Shown: positions 1-10,700 of the stretch, one piece after another
How positions within the stretch are numbered: the stretch's first letter is position 1
Layout: every line of letters starts with the position of its first letter
Assembly: GCF_029633865.1 (NCBI RefSeq)
Contig: NC_079219.1
Location: 16,089,810-16,153,809, forward strand
Source: Lampris incognitus
Taxonomy: Eukaryota > Chordata > Actinopteri > Lampriformes > Lampridae
Reading direction: 5' to 3'
Length of the DNA stretch: 64,000 nucleotides
Made by a program: the position numbers and the translations under genes
Notes under the pieces: generated by a model
Told to the model about the DNA's origin: nothing
The model's input: only the letters and a program-made list of their open reading frames with translations
The model's database searches: none

Positions 1-361
1 TCCATATCCCACCTACACATCATATTTAATCACCATCCTAATTCCATATGTCTAACTAGTCTGCTTACCTGTCAAATAGACATTACAAAGGACACGTTTT
101 CAGAGCATGGCTCACTATACGAACGGCAACACTCATCTGACGACCCTACCCGAATGTCCCAGAGTGCACCGCGAGAGCCAGCACTACGTCACACAGGCTA
201 GAAGCAATTAACCTGCAGTGCCCTCCTGTGGCGAGAACCGGCTATCACAACAACACAGCAGACAATTCCCTCTTTATTAGTAGTGAGTGGTCAATGAAGG
301 TAAGTATATAAAATAAAAAATAGATGGGGGGCTACTAAATCCCAAGTACCCCACACAAGGA
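1..361. other. Unassigned sequence before the first gypsy fragment
   Basis: I recognise no coding region, repeat or RNA here. A possible splice-donor-like GGTAAG occurs near 299, but no supporting exon is visible. The recognisable gypsy reading frame begins at about 362. Confidence 0.3.
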
Positions 362-1627
362 TGCATTCTGTGGGGAATTCGAATCATCATCCCACCAGCA
401 TACAGAGAACGACTACTGTACGACCTACACCAAGGGCACCCCGGAGGGTGCAGGATGAAAAGTTTGGCGAGGGGCTATTTATAGTGGCCTCAGTTGGACA
501 GTGATATCGAACGTGCAGTGCAGCAATGTGATGCTTGTCAGAGTGTGAGGAAACTACCTGCAGTAGCACCACTACACTGCTGGCAGTGGCCTACGAGAGT
601 GTGGAGGAGGCTACATATTGACTTTGCAGAGAAGGATCAGCAACACTTCCTAGTGTTAGTAGACAGTCATTCAAAATGGCTTGAGGTGATCCCCATGGCA
701 ACAACTACCGCCGCCAAAACGATCGAAGTGCTGCGGAGCATCTTTTTATCCTACGGTCTTCCTGAGGAGATCGTCTCGGGCAACGGTCCACAATTCACCT
801 CGCTGGAGTACAAAACATTCCTGAAAAGCAACGGCATTAAGCAGAACTTGGTGCCAGCTTACCATCCTGCTTCTAATGGTGCCGCAGAGAGAGCAGTCCA
901 GACGGTGAAAGCTTCACCTCTGAAACAGCTGCTCGATGAGAAGAAACAAAGCGTCACTATTACAGTGAAACACAGGCTCGCCAACTTCCTGTTGTCATAC
1001 AGGACCACACCACACAGCGTTACAGGTTGCACACCAGCAGAACTGTTCCTCAAACGTCAGCCTAGGACCAGGTTCAGCCTGCTAAAGCCAGACCTCGCTC
1101 GAGTGGTGGGGGCCATACAACAAAAGCAGAAGGACTATCATGACCAACCCGCCTCGAAGCTGAGACATCTGTCAGAGGGGGACTCAGTACTGATCCGAAA
1201 CTTCCATGGAGGAAAGGAGAGGTGGACGAAAGGGACAGTGGAAAAGAGACTCGGACCAGTCACCTACCTGGTGTGGAATGGAGTGAACTGACGTTCAGTC
1301 CACATTGACCATCTGCTGTTCGACCGACCCTCCAGTCCTCCTGAGGCATTTCAGTTTCAGGATGACCAGATGGGCATCAGCAACACCTACCCCGCAGTTG
1401 CGGATTTGGGGGGGAAAGGCACACCTGGAGCCGTAGGTGCTAGCCCGTACTCACCTGAAGATACACCCGTTCAAAGGATGCAGGCTACGGAGAAGCTTGC
1501 AACACCCTTACGAGGTTCGGTGGGCAAGGCCGTGTCACCTCCTCACCGAGCATCCACTTCCCCTGAGGTGGTTAAGCGCCGGTACCCTCAGAGAGAGAGG
1601 GCACCTCCAAAACGACTGTCTCTGTAA
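362..1627 (+). pseudogene. Ty3/gypsy integrase, C-terminal part of pol, broken
   Basis: This is the 3' part of a gypsy pol gene. Integrase would insert the element cDNA into chromosomes. The order seen is an H2C2 zinc-binding segment (about 400-545), the integrase core (about 610-1040) and a basic C-terminal tail ending in a stop at 1625-1627. The core has the first Asp (context LHIDFAEK) and the Glu (context NGAAERAVQ). The second catalytic Asp, expected in S-D-N-G, is Gly here (GGC at 779-781). In-frame stops lie at 482-484 (TAG, where Trp is expected) and 1289-1291 (TGA). All pieces are in one frame, so the damage is point mutation. No upstream RT is present, so the copy is truncated at its left end. 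Confidence 0.85.
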
Positions 1628-1863
1628 GATCAGCGAGTTCCTGAATAAAAGAGTCCTGAGAGACTAAATTGTTCAACTCCTGTTCAGAAAAATATGTGAA
1701 AAAGAGTTCCTGAGACTGATATGTAAATGGGCAAATGTGGGTCGAAGTGGGTTGTGTAACCAGTAATGACCAAGTAAAAGATGTTGAAAGTAATTTGCCA
1801 TATCAGCATGTTTTAGAGTGATAATATTTTATTAGGGGAACTTCATAGTTTACGGGGGAGGAG

Positions 1864-2016
1864 TGTAGTAGACCAACAGCGCTACCTAGTGGTGGTTAAG
1901 CTAGGCTCTCATATACCCCGGATGTTGACTGCTGCGACAGTCGGAGAGTTACAATAAAGAGGACCAGACGTTGGGAATTGGTCTCCGGCTCAATCACTGT
2001 TATGGATATATTAGCA
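1864..2016 (+). repeat. Probable 3' LTR of the leading gypsy fragment
   Basis: A purine-rich tract (ACGGGGGAGGAG) directly precedes TGTAGTAGACC at 1864, the usual PPT-LTR arrangement downstream of pol. An AATAAA lies near 1954. The right edge (a CA near 2016) is uncertain because the 5' LTR is absent for comparison. Confidence 0.5.
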
Positions 2017-2039
2017 GTATAAGATACATCCAGATAATA

Positions 2040-2453
2040 TAGAGAATATATTACAAGTCAGAGCACTCAGGTCAACAAACCAGATGCTCTTACATGTTCC
2101 CAGATCCAGGCTTAAGAATATGGGTGACAGAGCCTTTGCAGTGGCTGCCCCTGATCTTTGGAACAACTTACCAGTACACACAAGATCTGCTCAGATCCTA
2201 GACACTTTTAAATCTTTGTTAAAGACCTACCTCGCTGGCATTCAATTCAAGTTGAGCTGGACACTGTGATTTTATTATGCAATTATACTTTTACTCTTAT
2301 ATTTTATATTTTTTATTTTATTACGTCTTCTTTACATGTATTTTTATATTCATATGTGTCACTTATTTTATATTGTATTTTAGAATTGTGCGACACTTTG
2401 GTTCAACTGTGGGTGTTTTAAATGTGCTATATAAATAAACTTGACTTGACTTC
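2040..2453 (+). mobile_element. L2/CR1-group LINE 3' end
   Basis: A short frame at 2084-2269 reads GDRAFAVAAPDLWNNLPV, the conserved C-terminal end of reverse transcriptase in fish L2-like LINEs. It is followed by an AT-rich 3' UTR and the typical L2-type terminus CTATATAAATAAACTTGAC with a short TTGAC repeat at about 2427-2453. The copy is heavily 5' truncated. Confidence 0.7.
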
Positions 2454-2929
2454 AAATATGTGATCTGGGGCAAACCATTTCCTCTGGACGAAATTACAAA
2501 ATGTACTCATAATTTTTCTTCTGCTAGTATAGTCAGATAAAAGTATCAAACCACCTGTTTAAAAAGCACCTGAATGCAATCAATCCATCCATCTAGTCTT
2601 TTAAAAGAATTCTGAAGGAGGACCCCCAGAACCCCCCCCCTTAGATTGTCCCACCCACACTTTCAATGCTGCCTACGCCCATGTGGCAGTTGGATCTTAC
2701 CTCAAAAGAAAGAGCAGCAGCAGCCTGACAGAGGAGGGAAGGTGCGAGTGATTCCGCCTTGGACACCGCAGCGTTGCCACCTCTTCTTCAGGTAGGGTTT
2801 GCTTGCCCTCCATTAACTCAACCCATGCTGACGAGCTGCCATCACGTTTGATATCAACACATTCAGCACTGCTTCGTCATCAATAGATTTTAAAAACGAA
2901 ACAAAACACGCACACACAAAAAAACGTCA

Positions 2930-3660
2930 AAGATTTCGTCAATACTTGCATACTTTGAGTGAGGACTGAAGTTTTATTTTAATTATTCTTAACCTACTTT
3001 AGTCGACGAGTCGTAGTTTAAAAACGACACTGAGATGTGATTTTTAAGGGAGCGCATCGGTGTTTCGTTTTTTTTTTTTTTTTTTTTTGGTCAACGTTGG
3101 TTTTGACCCATTTATCACAAATCCCGGCCGTTTTCCCCAAAGGGCACCGTCGGTTTTCCAGAGTTTGGTGAAATGACTCGATTTCCCCGTTTCTAACGTT
3201 CAGCCTCCAGGTTCTGTCGTTACATCGATGTTATCGCGGAGCAAGACGTTTGAATCTGGTTTGTAAAAAAGATCTTTTTTTCCCTTCTTTTTTTAACTTT
3301 ATCGGAGGACTGCTCTCAAATCAATCCGCGGTGGACGTCTGAACACTCACTGCGGTGCTTCGGTCTGCCGACACACCGCACCGAGCGACTCTTAGGTCCC
3401 TGTTGATTTTCATGCCAGACTGAAATTATTGAGACCAATGGCCTGCCCGGAGGATAGGAAGAACGTCGTCACACACACACACACACACACACACACAAAT
3501 CATCTTTAAACACCATGCCAAACTTTGGAAAATTGTCGAGAGCAACGTAAAAGTCTGCACGATTTGTATTAAAATGGGCTGAAACATGCAGAAACACCCG
3601 TCTAAATGTTCCCCTGGGAGCGAACGCGACGGCTAAAGACAGCGGGCGGTTTAGGGATGG
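2930..3660. promoter_or_regulatory. CpG-rich patch, candidate promoter of the downstream gene
   Basis: By eye, CG dinucleotides are clearly more frequent here than in the AT-rich surroundings, for example around 3120-3240 and 3320-3400. It lies 1-1.7 kb upstream of the SULT2 ATG, a reasonable position for a promoter or a 5' non-coding exon. No TATA box or start site can be fixed. CpG observed/expected was not computed. Confidence 0.25.
3470..3497. repeat. (AC)n microsatellite
   Basis: About 14 uninterrupted AC units. Confidence 0.95.
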
Positions 3661-4644
3661 AGGTAAAGGCGCAAAGAGAGAAATCCAAAATGTAGTAAAT
3701 CTGCCCCCCCCCCATCTTTAGTCGTTTCTTCTCAAAACCAGCTTTAATGGGTAACTTAATGTCCATGATTTATTCATCAGTGAGAACAACTTGTAGCAGC
3801 CTTTGTCACTTGTGTGCCATCAGCTTAGCAATTAACACTTGCTACCCTTATTAAAAGGCAATCAAGTGGATTACACACTACATGGGACCACTGCCCAACT
3901 GTAATGTTGATTGTAGAATCGGTAAATCACCTGTCCAACAACCTTTACCACATTGTCATCACATTTTTCCAGTTTGCCTAAGAATATGTTTGCCGTGGCC
4001 CCATTTGAGGATGCCTTGAAATATTCCTGGGAGACTCATTTGGCAGTACTTTTTGTGGCATTTTGACTTGTTTCACTTGACTAACAGAAAAGGATTAAAA
4101 GATTTCAGAAAGCTTATCAGAGATGTTTTGGTTGGGAAAAACTTTCCCAACCAAATCAAAAATGCCAAAAAGTGCACAAAAGGAATTTTCCAGGAAACTG
4201 TCTAGGCATTTCCACGAGACGACCAGCCACACTGTGGTTCGTGGTCATCTCAAACGGGGCTACCGCTGCACTCGTATTCACTGCATCTGGTCAAAAATGT
4301 CAACAACGGTATTGTCTCCATTTCCAACAACGATAAAGATGGCAGTTAGTGGTATGTAACTTGATTCCCCGGTCCAGACGGATAAGATAATGTTATTATG
4401 ATTCCTTACTGGAGAAAAATCACAGATTTCACCTTTAATTCTCAATGGCTTTTTCAAAATAGACACACCCAAACTAAATTTTGTTCAGTAACTGACTGGA
4501 AAACATTCACAGATTTGGAATATCATCAGCCAAGTGCAGCAGTAGCCAAATCAGCTGACTGAGGAGGGGAGCAAGGTGTGGCGAACCGGATTGAGTTTCC
4601 TGGACCTCCCCTGAAACTTGAATCCCCGAGGCCAAGCCACAACC

Positions 4645-4780
4645 ATGTCTTCAGACCGCTACCTGCTGTACCACGGGCTTCTTATGCCCACTGTGGTTCA
4701 CACAACGGAAAGCCTGAAATATGCCAGGGCATTCCCCGTAGAAGACACAGATGTGTTCGTGGTGACCTACCCCAAATCAG
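4645..4780 (+). CDS. SULT2: SULT2 coding exon 1
   Basis: Contains the start codon and 45 codons plus one base. It ends within the PAPS-binding loop (TYPKS), and the donor GT is at 4781. The YHGLLMP and [11 protein letters not shown] contexts are SULT2-like N-terminal features. Confidence 0.9.
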
Positions 4781-7700
4781 GTACAATCTAAAGTACAGGA
4801 GACAAAGTGACTTCAAAACAATTAAAATAGCAACAGGTATTTCACTTTTTTTTCCATTTGTGAATTGTTATGGTATTTTTGCGATTGCATCATCACTCCG
4901 AAGTCGTTGCGTAATGTAGCAGTACCATGTTAATGTAACACATTTAGAAATTCGGTCAGCAGTGTAGATTTATTTTTGACACTTGATTCATTTTTTTTTT
5001 CATTGAAAATAAAAGTCCCTTACAAGGGCATTTTTTTAAAGCCTGACTGAGCCTATAGCATAGATGCAGTACATTGGATGGGTAAAGTTGTTCAGCTTGG
5101 TGATTCAATTCTCTCACAGTGGGCAAGTGTTATCCTTCTGAGGGACCTTGAGAGTTTCATAGGCACACTACAGCACCTATCCTTTTAGCAAGATGTGTTG
5201 GGGAGCTTGAAAGGGAAAGACAACCTTCCTGTGGAAAAATCATGTTGGCCAAGAGACTGCGGCACATCCTCTCCTCGACTCTCAGTGTAAAGTGCTTCCA
5301 GAGTTTCATTGGTATTGCTCCTGCTCCTCTCTTTTTGAATTGGCCGCAAACACTAGCTGGCCCCAAGAAGCATCTAAGCCTTACTCCATTCAGGTGTAAG
5401 TAGCATGGAGTGATGAGTGTCCACACAACAGATAATGTAAGGATAAATCAAGTCAAGTTTGTGTAGCACAAATTCACAATGTAGCCCCAAAGGGCTTTAA
5501 AATCAGTACAATATAAAACAGTATGCAACATACAACACCCTCTATCCTTGGACCCTAAACCTGAATGAGGAAAAACGCCACAGGAAAATCATTATCAGGA
5601 AAAAATGAAATATGGGAAAAACCTCCGGAAGAGTAACAGAAGTGGGATCCCTCTTCCAGGATGTACAGACATGCAATAGGAGTCAAATGCACAAAATACA
5701 CAAAAATAACTGAATTATGATGTAACATCATAGATTACACAGAGCAAGATAATGTAGAATACATAGTTAATGCATGAAATTTAGCAAATGTAAATGTGTT
5801 GGGTAGTAAACTTATAAAGAGTGTGCAAGGTATAGTTAGTGAAACTGTTTCCATTACAAGACGATGACAGGAAACCCACAGATGCAGTTAAAAGGTGGGA
5901 CCCTGTGCCACAAAACCAGCTCTGCTCAGTGGAGCCGTGCAGCAAGAATAGACTTAACATTCACACAAGAGGTGAGGCAGACTTAGACACAGCATTCACA
6001 CAGAGAGAGAAGAGGAGAGCAGTGATGCGAGTGATTGCTGAAGTCGCCATAGGTAAAACAAATAGTATAAAAGCAATTTTAAATGAGAACAGTGCAAATG
6101 ACAGCATAAATCTCCAGGAGGGTGGTGGGACTGACCAGGGGAAAACAGGACATATCACAAACAAGCTCAGGTGGCTCAGGTGGTTGAAAGACAGAGAGCG
6201 AGAGAGAGAGAGAGAGATGATTCATGGTCATCAGACAGTCCGTAGAGGGAGAAAAATTCTCCTGGAAAAGAGAGAGAGAGGCGCACAAGATGGGCACTCG
6301 TGCTCAGCGATGCAAAAAGAAGGTTAGAATGGTGTGATGCACTCAGAAAGTTAAGGAACATTCTTGTTGGCAGCACAAACCCAAGAGATTACTGCTAAAA
6401 CCTAGTTTTATATTAATTGAGACTGAGACCCTCCCAAAAGAGGATAGTTGTGACAATGCTCAGAGTGAAGTCACACTACCAAGGAAAAAAGACTAGTTTG
6501 TTTGTTTCTTTATTTACATATCTATAAAAAAAATCAAACCAGATACAATGCATAAATTGTAGAGAATGTGAAGGAGAATTGCCTAAAAACCCTCCAGGGG
6601 CTTGAAAAGTGGCATTCTCCAGGCAGCACACTACAAGAAACAATTACAGAAATGCAGTATGCACAATTGTATGCATTGATCAATAATTCCAGACTTAGTA
6701 AGAGATGGAGACACAGTTCAGCACAGCACCCAACAACCCTGCATCCCATAAATACCCATGTTACACAAGTACAATGAATCAGTCATAGTCACAAGACACA
6801 CACACACACACACACACTGGTTTCATGATACGTGCACGTATACACAAACACTATCATTAACAGACTAATAATACACACGTGATATAGCTTAGAGTTTTCA
6901 TAAGACAATGAAGTTAAAGGAGGGAATAAACACAAATCATATACTGTATATATGTGTGTGTATGTGTGGGGGAAAAAAAGAAAAGCAATATTCATAATAG
7001 GCCTATAGACTTGTATGACAAAGGAAAATATTGGTTGGATCCAGCTTACCCAGCATATGGAAAATACTGGTTGGTTAGGAGAAGTGATTTCAGGGCTGTT
7101 TTAAAATACTGCAAAGAAAAATTCAAGAAAATACAAAGGCAGATAATTCCATATTTTGGACCCTCGGTAGAATATACTAAACTGAAATTGGGAAGTATGA
7201 GAATGGGGGTCTAAGGGGAGAAGAACTACATGTTGAGTAAGTATGAAATTGATAATTGCATGCAAATATATCATGGAAAAAAAGGAGGGAGGGTTTGTTT
7301 TTAAGGATGGGTCACTTTGATAAACACTGAGGACCTAATTGAAGAAATAGAGGCTGAGAGGAATGTCTTCAATGTGCACAATTTATTATTCTTAGTGCTC
7401 GTTTTTTGTTTTGTTTTTTTGGATGTGTATTTCTGTCTTCTCCATTGCACGGCTGTGGGCTGGGAGAAATGGGCTGGGAGAAATGGTATTTCATTTTTAT
7501 TTATGTGCGCAGGTACATAGTGAAAATGACTAAACAATAAATCTTGAATCGATTCTAAAGACGGTCTATGGGCTCAAGTTTGATCTGATGAGTACTAGCC
7601 CAAGCAATATTACAATAATTAATGTACAGCTAAACCATTGAATAATATAACATAGTGGCTACCTCAGTGTTGATCAAGTGATGGATTTTGTCTAGTGTTC

Positions 7701-10700
7701 CAATACTCTTGTCCATTTTCATGGTTATGGCCCTGATATGAGTTTTCCAAGATAAGGATTCATCAAGCAGGCCTTTAACTCTAAATATTGCACTCAAAAT
7801 TAACTGGCTTAGACAATTCATTAATACCCCATCATCTTTATGGAACTTTATCCCAAATTTTGTATTCTCCAAAATTGGTGGCCTGGAGTTTCTTTTAATA
7901 TGCAACTATACTATTAGTAAAATCCCAACCAAATTATCAACCTTTCATAAGCAGATGCTTTTGGCCTGGTCTCTCGTGTTTAAACAGAACTCATCGCACA
8001 GATATTACGTTTGGAAGAATAAGGACATTCTCAACAAAAACAAGTCTTCATTTTTTGAAACTGGTTCAAAAATGATTTAATTCTTGTTGGTCAACTCCTT
8101 GACTTAAATGGTTTGTTGCACAACTACTCAGACTTTCTGAGGAAATATCAAATTCCCATAACAGTTAGGAATATGCTGTCATTTTCGATGCAATTCTTTC
8201 TGGAATTATAACACTGCTGAGGGGTATTTACTTCCCATATTTGCATATGGAGTAGCCCCCCATGCTTTAAACAAACATGCGCAACCAAAGCCCTTAGGGG
8301 CGTCCTGATGGACGACCTAGGTTAGGTGAGGTGATTTACTTCCCATGGCCGCTTAATCACACTGTCAAATTATCTGATACCACTGTGGATGATTTGTGCT
8401 TTTCAGCAGAGCATCAGAATAAAAACAGAACAATTAGGGCTTTATTTCAAGAAGACACTGTCACAATTCCTTACATAATCCCATTTTGGAATGGTATAAT
8501 AGAGAGAATGTGCCTTGGAGAAAGTCCTTACCTTGCCTGGTCCTTACCTTTCAAATATTTTATGACTAATAAAGTGAGAGAAGTTACGTTTAAATAAATT
8601 CACAGGTTCTACCCAGTTAAGTCTTTCCTTAAGAAGTATAAAAAAGACATTGAATCTGAATGCTCATTTTGTAAAAATTAAATTGAAAATGTTTCACATG
8701 CACCCTGTGGACCCACCACATGCAGGCATGAGCATTGGGGTAGGGTGCAATGCAGGCCGGGCGGCAGGCAAGGGCAGGGACCGGGGCATGTTGACTTCAG
8801 GCATCGCAGATTGGTCCTCGGGACGTGGAATGTCACCTCTCTGGCAGGGAAGGAGCCTGAGCTGGTGCGGGAGGTGGAGCAGTACCAACTAGATGTAGTT
8901 GGGCTCACCTCGAACCATAGCATGGGCTCTGGTATCAAACTCCTGGATAGAGGCTGGAGTCATTACTTTTCCAGAGTTGGCCAACGTGACAGGCGCCGGG
9001 CGGGTGTGGGGATACTCGCAAGTCCCCGGTTGAGCGTCGCCATGTTGGAGTTCTCCCCGGGGAATGAGAGGATCGCCTCTATACAACTGTGAGTCGCTGG
9101 GGGGAAGGCTCTGACTGTTGTGTGTGCTTATGCACCGAACAGCAATTTGGAGTATCTGGCCTTCTTGGAGTGTCTGGGTGGTGTCCTGGATAGGGCTCTG
9201 CCTTGGGACTCTATAGTTCTGCTGGGTGACTTCAACGCTCATGTAGACAACGATGGAGGAATGACCTCCCCAATCTGAACCTGAGCGGTGCCTTGTTATT
9301 GGACTTCTGTGCGAGTCATGGATTGGCAATAACAAACACCATGTTCGAACATAAGGTAATTCATAAGTGTACTTGGTACCAGAATACCTTAGGCCGAAGA
9401 TCAATGATTGACTTTGTGGTCATATCATCAGATCTGCAGCCGTATGTTTTGGACACTCAGGTGAAGAGAGGAGCAGAGCTGTCAACTGATCACTACCTGG
9501 TGGTGAGTTGGATCAGATGGCGGGGAAGGCTGCCGGACAGACCTGGCAAACCCAAACGTGTAGTGAGGGTGAACTGGGAATGTCTGGCGGAGGACACTGT
9601 CCATGAGGTCTTCAACTCCCACCTCCGGAAGAAGTTCTCGTGTATCCTGAGGGAGGCTGGGGACATGGAGTCTGAGTGGTCCATGTTCAAAGCCTCTATT
9701 GTAGATGCGGCAGGCAGGAGCTGTGGTCATAAGGTCATCAGTGCCTGTCGAGGCGGCAACCTAAGAACCCCCTGGTGGACACTGGTGGTGAGGGAAGCCG
9801 TCAGGCTGAAGAAGGAGGCCTTTCGGACTTGGTTGGCCCAGGGGTCTCCTGCAGCAGCAGACAGGTACCAGGAGGCCAGAAGGGCTGCTGCTTCGGCAGT
9901 CTCAAAAGCAAAAACTCAGGTGTGGGAGGAGTTCGGCGAGGCTATGGAGGAGAACTTTTGGTTAGCCTCAAGGAAGTTCTGGCAAACCATCCGGTAACTC
10001 AGGAAGGGGAAGCAGGGCTTGACTCAGGCTGTGTTCAGCCGGGGAGGAGAACTGTTGACCTGGACTGGGGATGTTGTAGAGTGGTGGAAAGAACACTTTG
10101 AGGAGCTCCTGAACCCGGTTAACACGTCCTCAGTAGAGGAGGTAGAGTCTGAGGACTAAGTGGAAGCCCCACCCTGGCAGAGGTTTCTGAGGTAGTTAAA
10201 ATGCTCCTCGGTAGCAAGGCGCCAGGTGTGGATGAGATTCGCCCTGAGATGCTGAAGGCTCTGGACATTGTTGGGTTGTCTTGGTTGACATGCCTCTTCA
10301 GTGTCGCGTGGAGACTGGGGACAGTACCTGTGGAGTGGCAGACTGGGATGATGGTTCCCACATTCAAAAAAGGGGACTGGAGGGTGTAAATGACCCATAT
10401 AATTTTGTCATAATATTTTTTATTATTATTGATTTGTATGGTGCTCATTATTGATTTGTATTTGGTGCCTAAAGTACAGTCCTGATTGATATATTAACAG
10501 CGAATTACACTTCCTTTTGTTATGTGACCTTTATTTTGAAAAACTCTAGTCTCCCATGATGCTGTGCGCTGCTGCGAGAAAACGGCAGAACTAAACTGAA
10601 AGTCGGAGATGATGGTCATGTTCGCTATGCACAGAACGAATTCACAACTTATAGTTCATTGATCTTCATCATTTATTTAGCAGCTAGCTGGAAGGCAAAC

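Larger units (their letters stand above)
2454..4644. other. Region upstream of the sulfotransferase start
   Basis: No coding region is recognised. The stretch holds a poly-C run near 2630, a poly-T run at about 3068-3088, a CA repeat (3470-3497), a CpG-richer part (about 2930-3660, listed separately) and about 900 bases of ordinary AT-rich DNA before the gene. It may contain a non-coding first exon of the SULT2 gene, but I cannot place one. Confidence 0.4.
5721..7554. other. Intron 1, unassigned stretch with microsatellites
   Basis: It holds a GA repeat (6191-6217) and a CA repeat (6795-6818) with related TG-rich text near 6950. The 162-codon frame at 5839-6327 is low-complexity around the GA repeat with no domain, and is not taken as a gene. 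Confidence 0.35.

Noticed and set aside
5157..5426. 89-codon frame on the - strand with several Cys
   Set aside because: No family resemblance and no supporting splice or promoter signals; treated as chance.
5839..6327. 162-codon frame on the + strand
   Set aside because: Low complexity around a GA repeat, no recognisable domain, and it lies in SULT2 intron 1 among repeats.
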